Shown: in pieces, positions 17,511 to 27,101 of the stretch
Layout: each line of letters begins with the position of its first letter
Position numbering within the stretch: position 1 is the stretch's first letter
Origin: Castellaniella hirudinis
GTDB taxonomy: Bacteria; Pseudomonadota; Gammaproteobacteria; Burkholderiales; Burkholderiaceae_B
Direction of reading: 5' to 3'
Length of the DNA: 64,000 nt
NCBI RefSeq assembly: GCF_042651965.1
Contig: NZ_JBHSDY010000006.1
Span: 206,646 to 270,645, forward strand
The notes under the pieces: generated by a model
Told to the model about the DNA's origin: nothing
The model's input: the letters and a program-made list of their open reading frames with translations, nothing else
Databases searched by the model: none
Translations under genes and position numbers: made by a program

Positions 17511-18533
17511 TTAAAATACTTTTTTCCTCAGCCTGTACAGCCGCCCTCTCAGCCGGTTCATTCTGATCATTCCGGCTGAAGCCACAGAATAAATTCCATG
17601 ATCCCCGGTGGCAGCGGCCTGCAACAGGATATCCGGCCCTCGCAATCCAAGCATGCGGCGCAAATCCTTCAACAAGGCTGAAACCTCTTTCAGGTAGTCC
17701 CCTTCCCTGGCCTTCGGTATGCGCGATCCGGTATTGATGACACCGAACAGGGTCGATCGCATGTACCCGTAAAGCTTCATTCCGTACCATCGGCGATAAT
17801 CCGCATGATTCTTCAGGAGGGTCTCGACGCGCCGGCATTCGTGGATGATATTGAAGTGGTCGTCATGGGTCGTATGCAGACTGGACTGGAGATGCCGCCT
17901 GTAATTATGCAGAACATCGGGTATGTAATAGAAAGCGCCGGCCTCGACCGTCGCCCGGATGCTCCATACCATATCCTCGTAATAAGTCTGGCGGGGGAAC
18001 AGCAGTCCGTGATCCCGGACGAAGCTCATCCTGTAGGCCTTGTTCCAGGGGACATGCAGATTCCTGATGGCGCCTTTCCTGACAGCCGGATCGGTCAGGT
18101 CCGCCCACCGATCTCCCAGATCGACATACCGGTTGGGCGCATTGGGGATCTTCCTGCCGTCCGGCCACACCTGCTGATGATTGAACATCAGGACATCCGG
18201 CTTCCACTCCTGCAAGCAGGCCACGATGCGCGGGATGGCCTCGGGCTCGAGCCAGTCATCGCCATCGAGAAACATGCAATATTCTCCCGAAGCATGCGCC
18301 AGCCCTATGTTTCTTGCCTCGCCAGGTCCCTTGTTTTCATGATTCTCGATGATCCTGAGCGTCGATCCGCAATCCGCCGCGATGGAGCGGATCAGATCCA
18401 GGCTTCCGTCAGTCGAGCCGTTATCGACTACGATGATCTCATGGTCCGCTCCGGCAGGACACAAGCAGCTCGAAACCGCCTGTCCTATATATTTCTCGCC
18501 ATTAAAAGAAATGATGATGATAGATAGCAGCAT
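17511..18533 (-). CDS. GT2 glycosyltransferase (paralog A)
   Basis: 340 residues. The GT-A core is MLLSIIIISFNGEKYIGQAV, VDNGSTDGSL, GPGEARNIGLAHASGEYCMFLDGDDWLEP (DxD = DGDD), then VPWNKAYR. It is a close paralog of the next upstream gene (18588-19616), with the same segments GPGEARNIG, RKIPN.PNRY and WNKAY. I chose ATG 18533 by alignment with the paralog; an earlier ATG exists at 18548. It probably adds a sugar to the glycan. Confidence 0.88.
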   Translation of the reverse strand: MLLSIIIISFNGEKYIGQAVSSCLCPAGADHEIIVVDNGSTDGSLDLIRSIAADCGSTLRIIENHENKGPGEARNIGLAHASGEYCMFLDGDDWLEPEAIPRIVACLQEWKPDVLMFNHQQVWPDGRKIPNAPNRYVDLGDRWADLTDPAVRKGAIRNLHVPWNKAYRMSFVRDHGLLFPRQTYYEDMVWSIRATVEAGAFYYIPDVLHNYRRHLQSSLHTTHDDHFNIIHECRRVETLLKNHADYRRWYGMKLYGYMRSTLFGVINTGSRIPKAREGDYLKEVSALLKDLRRMLGLRGPDILLQAAATGDHGIYSVASAGMIRMNRLRGRLYRLRKKVF

Positions 18534-18587
18534 TGCAAATACATCCATCCAGGATGACGCAAGCGCCTCATCCGAAAGAAAACCGGA

Positions 18588-19616
18588 CTACTGCCGGACG
18601 AACTTCATTTTGAGATCAAACATGGCCTTCCCCACCTTTTTCATCCGGGCCGCCCACGCCGCTGCACGAAAATAGACAGCTCTGCGTCCCGTCATGGCGG
18701 CATAGAACAACAAATCGGGCTTCCATATCCCCAGCAGGGACCGGAATTCCTTCAAGAGGGCCGCCATATCCCGGAGATAGGCTTCTTCCCTGGACTCTGG
18801 TATACGGTATCTGGTATTGATCACGCCATACAGCACCGATTGCGCATATCCGTACAGTTCCGCCCCATACCAGCGACGATAATCATCATGCTCAGCCAGA
18901 AAATCCTTGAGACGCCGGCACTCATGAATCGCCGCGAAATGGCCTTCATTTCTGGTGTTGATGCTGGACTGCGCATGCTGCCGGTAGTTGCAGACAATGT
19001 CCGGGATGAAATAAAAAGAATCCGCGCACACCATCGCCTGGATGCTCCACAGCAGATCTTCATGATAGACCAGCCGGGGGAATTCAAACCCATGCCGGCT
19101 CATGAATTGCCTGCCGTACGCCTTGTTCCATGAGATATGCAGGTTCCGGATGGCGCCCCTCCTGACCTGCGGATCCGTCAGATTCGCAGGTTCGTTGCGC
19201 AGGTCAATGTACCGGTTCGGAATATTCGGAATTTTCCGCCCGTCCGCCAGGGCGCGCTGGTGATTGAACATCAGCAGATCGGGGCGCCATTCGCGCAGAC
19301 GGTCCATCACCCGCCGGATCGCGCCCGGCTCGAACCAGTCGTCGCCATCCAGGAACATGAAATAGTCGCCGGATGCATGGCGCATGCCGATGTTGCGCGC
19401 CTCTCCAGGACCAACGTTCTCGTCGTTCGAAATGACTTTCAGCGGCAGCCCTAGTCCGTCGATTAAATCACGAACGACCTCGCCCGTGCGATCCGTCGAC
19501 TTGTTATGGACGACGAGCACCTCGCAATCGGGATCCTCGAAGCACGCGCAGCTTGCAACCGCCTGCGCGATATAGCCCTCGTTGTTGTATGCGACGATGA
19601 TTATGGATAACAGCAT
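18588..19616 (-). CDS. GT2 glycosyltransferase (paralog B)
   Basis: 342 residues with MLLSIIIVAYNNEGYIAQAVASC, VVHNKSTD, GPGEARNIGMRHASGDYFMFLDGDDWFEPG and ISWNKAYG. It aligns along its whole length with the neighbouring GT2 at 17511, so the pair arose by tandem duplication. The order in the operon implies two similar transfer steps or two related acceptors. The C-terminus is basic (KKVGKAMFDLKMKFVRQ), as in many membrane-peripheral transferases. Confidence 0.88.
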   Translation of the reverse strand: MLLSIIIVAYNNEGYIAQAVASCACFEDPDCEVLVVHNKSTDRTGEVVRDLIDGLGLPLKVISNDENVGPGEARNIGMRHASGDYFMFLDGDDWFEPGAIRRVMDRLREWRPDLLMFNHQRALADGRKIPNIPNRYIDLRNEPANLTDPQVRRGAIRNLHISWNKAYGRQFMSRHGFEFPRLVYHEDLLWSIQAMVCADSFYFIPDIVCNYRQHAQSSINTRNEGHFAAIHECRRLKDFLAEHDDYRRWYGAELYGYAQSVLYGVINTRYRIPESREEAYLRDMAALLKEFRSLLGIWKPDLLFYAAMTGRRAVYFRAAAWAARMKKVGKAMFDLKMKFVRQ

Positions 19617-19639
19617 TGCGGCAGCGCCATCATTTTATT

Positions 19640-21124
19640 TTATGCATCACGAAAATTGCGCAGCACATCGGCCACATCGCGCACATCGGAAAACGCACTG
19701 GATGGGAATATGAAAGGGTGATGATTTACCCAGCTCACCAGGTCATCATCCACTCTTGGAAGGCGGCAGGATCTCAGGGCATCGATATGCCAGCGATTGA
19801 ACGCCTCGATATATCGCAGAATTTCCCTTGGAAAGCAGTCCCCCACAAATCCGGTCCCGTCATCGGCCATGGTCAAGGAATCATCGCGATGCGAAACCAG
19901 AGACAATATTCCGGGAACGTTCCTGATAGCTTGATTCCCATACGCCAGATTGATGCGCCAGATCAATTCTGTATCGGCCGCCGTGCGCGCGCAAACATCC
20001 CATCCGCCGATTTCCGCAAGAATCTTTTCCCGGCGAAACAGCAGGGAGGAATAATTGAGGTGCTCCAGATGCACACCCTGCCGGGCATCGACCACTCCGG
20101 AATCGGATATGCGAACACAATTCGACGTGCTTGCGACGAGAGAATCATCCTCCAGCAACGGCTTGATCTGAAGCGCCAGCTTCAACGGGTGCGACCAATC
20201 GTCCGCATCCATACAGGTGACAAAGGTGCCTCTGGCATGCTGCAAACCGACGCTCTTGGCGCAATACGTGCCCACATTCCGGTCCAGCCGCAGCAGGCGA
20301 ATCCGCTCGTCACTTCGGGCAAGCCTTGCCACTTCGAGAGCCGTATCATCCGTACTGCAATCATCAACCACGATCAGTTCAAGATGGCGGTAGTTTTGCC
20401 GCAGAATCGACTCGATCGCGGCCGGGACACGCCCCGCCACATTGAAAGTCGTCATCAGGACCGAGACCAGCGGGCCATCTATCAAGGCCCCGGAATCGAC
20501 GGCACACACATTGCAGGGATTGAGCGGCACATCATCGCAACGAAGCGCCAACCCCGGCAGACCCTGCGCCGCATACACCTGGTTCAGGCAATCCAGTTGC
20601 TGCCGCGGCGACAGCGTCTCCGTGATGGTTCTGTAAAGAGAAAGCCTGGAATCACCTTGCCCGGTTTCTTGGCGCAGCGCTTCCCGGAGAAAGTGCCGGG
20701 CCTGCTCCTTGCGGCCGGCATGCAATGATATCGACAGGTGAGCTGCCGGCGGCACCCGCCCACCCAGCCCATCCAGCAAGCGGTAGGCTTCTTGCGGCAT
20801 ATAGATGGACAAATACCTGGCCGTGGCGATACGCAGGGAATCCGGCAGACCGTCCCACGGCGCAGCATCGAGCAGTTGCCGCGCCGACGCATGCCGCCCC
20901 ACGGCCGCGCGCGATACAACGAGAGGCAGCAATTGACGCTCTGCGCATCCGGGATCACGCGGGTCGACGTCAAGAGACGCCGCCGTCTCATACATGACCA
21001 ATTTGAAGCAGGCCCAAGGCTGCCAGATTTCTGGCTTGCCATCCGGACTGGCGGACGTGAAAGCAAGCGCCCGGGCGAACTGCCCCCTCTCGGCCTCGAA
21101 TTGCGCTGAAGAGTTTTTCAACAT
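19640..21124 (-). CDS. GT2 glycosyltransferase with N-terminal helical repeat region
   Basis: 494 residues. The first ~210 are helical and TPR-like (AHLSISLHAGRKEQARHFLREAL). The GT-A domain starts near residue 218 with LVSVLMTTFNVAGRVPAAIESIL, then VVDDCSTDDT and TFVTCMDADDWSHP (DADD), and later ISLVSHRDDSLT. The N-terminal repeats may bind the acceptor protein or another transferase. It lies within the leftward operon, 30 bases after the preceding stop. Confidence 0.85.
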   Translation of the reverse strand: MLKNSSAQFEAERGQFARALAFTSASPDGKPEIWQPWACFKLVMYETAASLDVDPRDPGCAERQLLPLVVSRAAVGRHASARQLLDAAPWDGLPDSLRIATARYLSIYMPQEAYRLLDGLGGRVPPAAHLSISLHAGRKEQARHFLREALRQETGQGDSRLSLYRTITETLSPRQQLDCLNQVYAAQGLPGLALRCDDVPLNPCNVCAVDSGALIDGPLVSVLMTTFNVAGRVPAAIESILRQNYRHLELIVVDDCSTDDTALEVARLARSDERIRLLRLDRNVGTYCAKSVGLQHARGTFVTCMDADDWSHPLKLALQIKPLLEDDSLVASTSNCVRISDSGVVDARQGVHLEHLNYSSLLFRREKILAEIGGWDVCARTAADTELIWRINLAYGNQAIRNVPGILSLVSHRDDSLTMADDGTGFVGDCFPREILRYIEAFNRWHIDALRSCRLPRVDDDLVSWVNHHPFIFPSSAFSDVRDVADVLRNFRDA

Positions 21125-21154
21125 GGGCTCCGCCGCCGCGCCAGAATCAAGAAC

Positions 21155-22438
21155 CTACGCCAAGTCCAGCAACCGTCCGGCATGGACGTTGTAGCGGTGC
21201 AAATAATCCACTGCCTCTGCAAGCTCCAACGGCGTCTCCATGACGGATTTCCTGGGAGGCGCCAGGCCATCCAGCCAATGGATTTCAGCCAGGGCTTCCG
21301 GGCTGGTGCCTGGTTTGAGTTCCTCGATCGGCGTCAACCCGGAATGATAAATCTCGCTGCGCGATCCCTTTCCGCACAGCGCGGCATGCTCATCCAATAA
21401 CACACGGCGCTGACGGCTCATGCCATCCAGCAAGGGCTCAAGCACCTTACGATAATTTTCCATCTCGCCGGGCTGGAAATCAGTGATCTGTTCGAGGTCC
21501 TTCATCGCCCAATAGGCCAAAGACTCCAGGTCAATATTCAATGACTTGATGAAACCATCCGGAGCCACGGACCTGATGAGTTCCAAGTCCGCCGCAGTGT
21601 AATTATTATGCCCAATAGGAAAATTGGCAACCGGCAAACTCCGGGCATATTCATCAAAATCCAGGCCAAGGTCGTGGACGGCTCTTCGAGTGGCGGCAAA
21701 CGATGTCCGCGTGCTTTCCCCATGGGACATTCCCGTCACATCATTGAGAAGCATCAGGCTTTTATTGATATCGACACAGCGGCCGCTCTCATTCAGTATG
21801 GCGGCCATGGATGTGAAATCCGGGCTCGTCGGCATAAATATGGAGCAATATTTTCTTCCAACTTCATCCAGCACACCAGATCGAACGAACCCGGTATATA
21901 TTTTCCCGTAGTTGTTCCTCTGGAATTCATATCTGGAGAACACGGGAAAATCAAAAGCGAATCTTTTCTTCAATTCCTCTTTTGGATCATAGAAAAATGG
22001 ATTTCCAGGCTTGACCTTTGGATGATATTGGCCAAAAAAAAGGCCGTTTCCAGCATGCTTCGAGTCAAATATCTCGAATTGCCACGTCAGCACGTCCGGG
22101 GATTTCGATAAAATCTCCGCGGCCATGATCTCCAATGCATCCGGACGCAGAATAAATTTTTCATTGAATATCGTGACATACTCACCCCGCGCACCCTCGA
22201 TCGCAAAATTCCAATGATTCCACATATCCATAGGCTCAGGGGGACGAATGTAGCTGAATCGTCCATCCCTCAGGTAAGGCTGCACCACATTGGCGCACGA
22301 AACATGCAAGGGATTATCAGAAACAATCACCTCAAAATCAACGAATGTCTGCGCCTCAAGCGCCGTCAAAACCCGGTCCAGCAATAGCGGACGATCTCTT
22401 GTGGGTATGACGATGCTAAACAAAACGGGGGCGCTCAT
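21155..22438 (-). CDS. GT2-family glycosyltransferase, ~427 aa
   Basis: From ATG 22438 (AAAGGA upstream) the protein begins MSAPVLFSIVIPTRDRPLLLDRVLTAL, with VIVSDNP and the metal-site-like YVTIFNEKFILRPDALE. The classical DxD is replaced by FNEK, so activity is less certain than in its neighbours. The C-terminal ~150 residues are helical and contain GLTPIEELKPGTSPEALAEI. The gene is moderately AT-rich. It sits between the GNAT gene and another GT2 in the operon. Confidence 0.8.
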   Translation of the reverse strand: MSAPVLFSIVIPTRDRPLLLDRVLTALEAQTFVDFEVIVSDNPLHVSCANVVQPYLRDGRFSYIRPPEPMDMWNHWNFAIEGARGEYVTIFNEKFILRPDALEIMAAEILSKSPDVLTWQFEIFDSKHAGNGLFFGQYHPKVKPGNPFFYDPKEELKKRFAFDFPVFSRYEFQRNNYGKIYTGFVRSGVLDEVGRKYCSIFMPTSPDFTSMAAILNESGRCVDINKSLMLLNDVTGMSHGESTRTSFAATRRAVHDLGLDFDEYARSLPVANFPIGHNNYTAADLELIRSVAPDGFIKSLNIDLESLAYWAMKDLEQITDFQPGEMENYRKVLEPLLDGMSRQRRVLLDEHAALCGKGSRSEIYHSGLTPIEELKPGTSPEALAEIHWLDGLAPPRKSVMETPLELAEAVDYLHRYNVHAGRLLDLA

Positions 22439-22457
22439 GGAAATCCTTTCTTTCATA

Positions 22458-23063
22458 TCAGCGAAATTCGATCTTCCGCAAGTCCATCGCCATGACCCAT
22501 ACATCCCGGCCTGCCGAATAATTCTTTAATACATCAATCTTGCGTAGCCCGCAGCGCTTATGCAGAAACAGGGCTGGAATATTGTCTGCCAGCACGCGCG
22601 CGCGCGCCTCTTCGAACCCAAGCGACTGACGGCTCAAGCCGAGCATCCGCATCTGCAGCTTGTAGTACATATCCGGCACAACATCCCGTACACCCAGGAT
22701 GCCGCTATCAAGTTCCACGATTTTTTGATTCCACCGCTTCAGGCCATACTGCGCCACTGGTCTCATCTCCAAATCATGTGCAATGAAAAAGAGACGATCC
22801 ACAGAACTCGCCAGGCTCCGGAGCCAATGCACGGTCGACTCAGGCGTGACTTCCCGCGTCTCGAAGAAGCACGACCGATTCTGATTGCGCCACGAGGACA
22901 GGGTTTTGACCAATGGGGAAGAAGAATCAAGATTCAAAGCCATTTCCGGCATGATGGGACGGACAGATGCCACTTCACGGCCATCGTCAGCCTTGATCGA
23001 GCCATCCCATCGAGCGCCGAGCAGTTTGCCCAGCAAGGACGGGGATTCTTCCGTTTTCATCAC
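22458..23063 (-). CDS. GNAT-like N-acyltransferase of the glycan operon
   Basis: 201 residues. The C-terminal half resembles GNAT enzymes: RQSLGFEEARARVLADNIPALFLHKRCGLRKIDVL matches the Asn-containing helix and the beta-7 region (PseH/RimJ-like). The acetyl-CoA loop is less canonical. It abuts the TylF-like gene (stop 23064) and precedes a GT2 by 19 bases. It probably N-acylates the amino sugar made by one of the DegT enzymes; this is inference from context. Confidence 0.6.
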   Translation of the reverse strand: MMKTEESPSLLGKLLGARWDGSIKADDGREVASVRPIMPEMALNLDSSSPLVKTLSSWRNQNRSCFFETREVTPESTVHWLRSLASSVDRLFFIAHDLEMRPVAQYGLKRWNQKIVELDSGILGVRDVVPDMYYKLQMRMLGLSRQSLGFEEARARVLADNIPALFLHKRCGLRKIDVLKNYSAGRDVWVMAMDLRKIEFR

Positions 23064-23738
23064 CTAACCTTCTGCGGACCGCTCATAGACCAGGAATGCC
23101 TTGCCCCATCCACGGAAAGTGCCCCACTCCGTCACCCCCCAGCGCGAATGGGACAACCACTCTTCGAAAGCACGCCGCTGACCATGCCTGGGCGAGCCAC
23201 GGTAGCAGAAATAATCATCCAGCAACAGCCACGTCCCCTCCACCAGCAGCGGCTCGATGAAATCAAACACCACCTTCGAAGAAGAGTAGAGATCGCAATC
23301 CACCATGCAGACGTGGCAGGGGCCAAGCGCCGCCAGAGCCTGGCGGTCGATCTTGGGGAGGGTATCCTCATAGAAACCTTCGTGCAGCGTCAGCTTCTCT
23401 TTCGGAATTCCCTTGGCCACCAGATGATTGAACACCTGCTGGCGGGTTCCTCCCCTGACCGTGCCCTCAGCCCAATTAGGCATCAGACCGGCAGATGCCT
23501 GATCATTGGTATCGAGCCTGGGCAATCCGGCAAAGGAATCAAAACCTACGTAGTGGTCGATGAAACCACGCAAGGCTGCATGGGCATCCCACATCGAGTC
23601 GCCATTGAACACACCAAACTCAAGATATGTCCCGGCTGAAACACCGCTATGATAAAGGTGCTCCCGAATAAAGCGGAGCAGGTTCAGCCGGCTGAGCACG
23701 TCGCCATGCTGCGTCGGTTCGTAATATGAATGGCTCAT
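23064..23738 (-). CDS. TylF/MycF-like macrocin-type O-methyltransferase
   Basis: 224 residues with YLEFGVFNGDSMWDAHAAL (SAM motif), YVGFDSFAGLP, the metal-binding VCMVDCDLYSSSKVVFDFI and LLLDDYFCYRGSPRHGQRRAFEEWL. This is the TylF family pattern of Mg-dependent sugar O-methyltransferases. It lies 21 bases after the preceding methyltransferase stop and directly abuts the GNAT gene. The predicted role is O-methylation of a deoxysugar in the glycan. Confidence 0.85.
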   Translation of the reverse strand: MSHSYYEPTQHGDVLSRLNLLRFIREHLYHSGVSAGTYLEFGVFNGDSMWDAHAALRGFIDHYVGFDSFAGLPRLDTNDQASAGLMPNWAEGTVRGGTRQQVFNHLVAKGIPKEKLTLHEGFYEDTLPKIDRQALAALGPCHVCMVDCDLYSSSKVVFDFIEPLLVEGTWLLLDDYFCYRGSPRHGQRRAFEEWLSHSRWGVTEWGTFRGWGKAFLVYERSAEG

Positions 23739-23759
23739 GATCTGATCCCACGTAGACTA

Positions 23760-24659
23760 TCAATTTCGGTGCTCAAGAATGGCGGCCAATGCGCGCGGCC
23801 GATAACGCGCGCCCGAACGTCTGGGGCCATCGCAAACCAGTTCCACGACTCGCAAGCCTGCGTCGGCCGCCATGGTCAGCACCTCCGCTTCCGTGCGGAA
23901 TTCGTAGACATGATCCTTCTGCGCCGACTCCAGCGCCGTGCTGAAGAAACAGATTCCTTCGGGTGCAAGATGGTGGGCGATTGTACGAAACAGGCGCTCG
24001 GGCTCGTGCAGATGCTCTGCCAGCATGGCGGCCAGCACACCCGTATAACGTCCGGGCGCGCCGGCCTGCTGCAGATCCAGCGCGTCCATCACTTTCAACG
24101 TCGAGCGGGTTTCATGACCCGAAGCCTGCCGCAGACGCAAGGCGATATCGATGGCCGCAGGACTTAGATCCACACCATCCACACGCAAATCCTTGCGCTC
24201 CTCGATCGCCAGCAGGCCCAGGGCACCATGCCCGCAGGCCAGTTCAAGGATCGCCGCTTGCTCAGGCAATTGCCGTATGAACCGATCACGCAGGAATGCG
24301 ATATGACGCACCATGGACGGCCAGTACGGATAAATCAGGACCGCAGCCCACATGTAAGGGATCATGTAGTCGGGATTATCGTAGACCGCCTGAACGACCT
24401 CTTCATGTGAACTTGACGAAAACTCACCGGAAGACTCATACGCCAGTTGAAGACGATTGACCTCCATGGCGTAGCGCGCATAGCCCCTGGCGGCCAGATC
24501 GAATGCGTCAACACCGAAGGCCGACTCAGTCCAGCGAGCCAGGGGATCGAGCAGCCAATAGCAGTCGTCCGGTGCGCCATCAACTGTTCTCTTGACCGCT
24601 GGATATAGCAGCTTTGCCTTGCGCTGCAGCGCGTCCAGAAATTTGTCGCCATCATGCAT
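23760..24659 (-). CDS. SAM-dependent methyltransferase (class I), 299 aa
   Basis: Residues ~135-250 carry the Rossmann methyltransferase fold: AILELACGHGALGLLAIEE (motif I), RVDGVDLSPAAIDIAL, YTGVLAAMLAEHLHEPERLFR and APEGICFFSTAL. The N-terminal ~130 residues are a helical extension. The start overlaps the LuxC-like gene by 8 bases, indicating translational coupling. The target is unknown: it could be a sugar or the acyl group handled by the neighbouring LuxC/LuxE module. Confidence 0.82.
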   Translation of the reverse strand: MHDGDKFLDALQRKAKLLYPAVKRTVDGAPDDCYWLLDPLARWTESAFGVDAFDLAARGYARYAMEVNRLQLAYESSGEFSSSSHEEVVQAVYDNPDYMIPYMWAAVLIYPYWPSMVRHIAFLRDRFIRQLPEQAAILELACGHGALGLLAIEERKDLRVDGVDLSPAAIDIALRLRQASGHETRSTLKVMDALDLQQAGAPGRYTGVLAAMLAEHLHEPERLFRTIAHHLAPEGICFFSTALESAQKDHVYEFRTEAEVLTMAADAGLRVVELVCDGPRRSGARYRPRALAAILEHRN

Positions 24660-25956
24660 CGGCGGACCTCTCTATGGGTGTTGATATGAAATGAACCCGG
24701 CGGCACAAAGGGCGCACAAGGTCGTGGCCGTCCCAGGGGGTATTGAACACGTGCATCATCCCCAGGCGGACAACGCGATCCACTCCCTGATGCTGTGCAG
24801 TTCGGGCAACCCGCTGCTCCAGATCATGATCACGTATCCACAAGCCCAGCGTTTGCACGGAACTGTCCATTCTGGCGGCAATGGCTTCAAGATCGCCGGT
24901 CGATACGACGTTCAGCGTCTTGCCCTGGAACAGTTTCGGTTCGCGATTCATCCTGCCTCCGTGAAGAATCGACCATGCAGGGCCTTCGGAAGCAATCACC
25001 CGAGCTTGCCGATCATCCAGGAGCCAATCCGCGCGGGCCTTTGCAATATCGACGCTTGTGCGCGCGCTCAATTCATGGCGTGGATGAGCGCGCTGCTCTT
25101 CATCGAATGCCTGCGCCAGCATTTGTAAAAACACATCCTCCGCTTCATCGGCTGCTGGAGTCGAAGCGGCGACCTGCACATACAGGGCCAGAGGCGATGA
25201 ACAGGCCTCCTGGTCGAATTGCCAGGTTTCCCGCGCAATGCGTCGGCATAATTTCTTCAATTCGCCAGCCTGCGTCATCAGATGCCCGTCAAGCAATACC
25301 AGGGCGGCCGATGTCCGGGGGCCGAATACCTGAATCCTGGCCCAATGGGGAAAAGACAAGCCGCGCACCTGGGTGACCGCCTCGCGCCCGCCCCACACCA
25401 TGGCGGCATCGCTACGGCCGGCGCACACCTCAGCCAGGTCCCGACGGTCGCTGGGAAATGCCAGGAAGAGGACCCGCTCGAATACATCCATCATGCCGGG
25501 AGGGGCGCACTCAAGCATCTTGCGCATCAACGTCACCAGGCCTGCAGGCACTCTCACGATGTTGCGATTGCCCGAGAGCAAGCCGCTGGTCAACGACAAC
25601 AACGGCTGGATCGGCACATTGGCCGCAGGCCAATGCAGGACCGTGCCCACCGCCGCCCAGCCTCGCTCGCTCAATACGGGCGCGCAATCCAGGGGGCCCT
25701 GCTGCGCATCAGCGCCAAACTCATGGCGCAACACGCCTTTGAGCTGCGAGGCGCGCCACCAAGTCTTGAGAAAAGGCAGACCCGTCTCGCCGCCAAGCTC
25801 GGGGCCGAGCGCCTGCGCCCAGTCAGCCAGGCCCGCGATGATCGAATCGAGCGTATCGGCACGCAACGGCAGAGGTCTGGCCAGAAAGTCATTCAGGTAA
25901 TGCGCCAGGTCATCGACCTGTCCCACGCTGACCAGGCTCCCTTGCCAATCTTTCAT
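24652..25956 (-). CDS. LuxC-family acyl-CoA/acyl-thioester reductase
   Basis: About 434 residues from ATG 25956 (MKDWQGSLVSVGQVDD). Features of the LuxC fold are VLHWPAANVPIQPLLSLTSGLLSGNRNIVRVPAG, SDRRDLAEVCAGRSDAAMVWGG and the nucleophile region WQFDQEACSSPLALYVQ, where the Cys of QEACSSP is the expected acyl-enzyme residue. LuxC reduces an acyl thioester or acyl group to an aldehyde with NADPH. The start overlaps the LuxE-like stop (ATGA). Finding it in a glycan operon with an ACP and an acid ligase implies an unusual aldehyde-derived modification. Confidence 0.85.
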   Translation of the reverse strand: MKDWQGSLVSVGQVDDLAHYLNDFLARPLPLRADTLDSIIAGLADWAQALGPELGGETGLPFLKTWWRASQLKGVLRHEFGADAQQGPLDCAPVLSERGWAAVGTVLHWPAANVPIQPLLSLTSGLLSGNRNIVRVPAGLVTLMRKMLECAPPGMMDVFERVLFLAFPSDRRDLAEVCAGRSDAAMVWGGREAVTQVRGLSFPHWARIQVFGPRTSAALVLLDGHLMTQAGELKKLCRRIARETWQFDQEACSSPLALYVQVAASTPAADEAEDVFLQMLAQAFDEEQRAHPRHELSARTSVDIAKARADWLLDDRQARVIASEGPAWSILHGGRMNREPKLFQGKTLNVVSTGDLEAIAARMDSSVQTLGLWIRDHDLEQRVARTAQHQGVDRVVRLGMMHVFNTPWDGHDLVRPLCRRVHFISTPIERSADA

Positions 25957-27101
25957 GCCCGCCTCCTGTGCTGCACATCGCTGCAGCCACGCACCTCGGC
26001 CTTGGGCACTCTGCCGGCAAAGCGAAAAGCGATGCCCCGCCTGCCGCATGTGCAGCCATCCTCATGCACCACGAGCGCCATATCCTCAGTCAGCAGAGAC
26101 TGCCCAGGGAACGAGGGTGAGAGGGCGCTCAAGACCTGAATGATGCCTGTTTGGCCCGCCGCGCATGGCGCCCAACTCAAAGGATCGCGCACAATGACCT
26201 CGGCGAACCGCGGCGCATGCTTATTGCCCTGGGCACAGTCTGGATAGATCACCCCAAGCTGTTCGACCATGCCGTAATAATCCAGCACAGCATCCGCCTC
26301 GGCCCCCAGGCTCGCACTGATCCGGCTGTTGAACAACGGCTTATCGATCGCCAACTGCTGCAGCCGCTTCCATCCCCCGCTATGCAGGATGGAGGCCTTA
26401 GGCAGCAAGGGATGGCCAAGTTCATCGGCCAGACGCTTCAGGGATTCCGCACTAGCCCGCAATCCAGCGCCCAGGTGCAGATACAGCATGTAGGTAAACC
26501 CATATACGACGACATCATCGTCATGATGTTTACGGAAAAACCCCCCAATCCCCTCGATATCCAGCACCAGACCATCAGGATCGGCCCATTCCCGCTCTTC
26601 GTCCCGTGCCGGACGCAGCGCATAGCACACCTCGGTGGCGAAGGCCATCAATCCCTGGACAGCAGCACCGCGCGCGCTGGCCGCCCCACCCGCCCCGGGA
26701 GCCCGATCAATGACCAGGTAGGGCCTGCGGCGCGATCCGATAAAGTCAGCCAGAATCGCGGTCACCCCGCGAGTCATCAGCTTTGCAGTATGCCGATCAA
26801 TCGCAATCCGGCTGGGTTGCTGACCAGTCGTAGCGGAGGAGTTCAACACTCGATAGGTTTGTTCGCCATCCAGAAAACTCAACGGCTCGGCGCGCTTGAA
26901 AACAGAGACCGGCATGAACGGCAGGTCCTCCAGCGCCTGGACGTCACTCAGCGTCTGTCGCTGTCCCGCCAGGAATCGTTTGAAGGGTTCGCAAACCTGT
27001 GCCCCACGCTCCATCTGCTCACGCAACACCTCAAGCAGCCTCGCCCGCCGCGCCGCTGGAGCTTCGGCATACAACAAGGGGGCAAACCAGTCCGCGCTCA
27101 T
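25953..27101 (-). CDS. LuxE-like acyl-protein synthetase
   Basis: About 382 residues from ATG 27101 (MSADWFAPLL). It contains LPFMPVSVFKRAEPLSF, the nucleotide-binding SSATTGQQPSRIAID, VYGFTYMLYLHL, SILHSGGWKRL and DYYGMVEQLGVIYPDC, as in the LuxE/acyl-activating family, plus a C-terminal CTCGRRG motif. LuxE activates an acid with ATP and passes the acyl group to LuxC. Both its start and end overlap neighbours by ATGA. The pairing LuxE-LuxC is the classic acid reductase pair, here without luciferase. Confidence 0.85.
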   Translation of the reverse strand: MSADWFAPLLYAEAPAARRARLLEVLREQMERGAQVCEPFKRFLAGQRQTLSDVQALEDLPFMPVSVFKRAEPLSFLDGEQTYRVLNSSATTGQQPSRIAIDRHTAKLMTRGVTAILADFIGSRRRPYLVIDRAPGAGGAASARGAAVQGLMAFATEVCYALRPARDEEREWADPDGLVLDIEGIGGFFRKHHDDDVVVYGFTYMLYLHLGAGLRASAESLKRLADELGHPLLPKASILHSGGWKRLQQLAIDKPLFNSRISASLGAEADAVLDYYGMVEQLGVIYPDCAQGNKHAPRFAEVIVRDPLSWAPCAAGQTGIIQVLSALSPSFPGQSLLTEDMALVVHEDGCTCGRRGIAFRFAGRVPKAEVRGCSDVQHRRRA

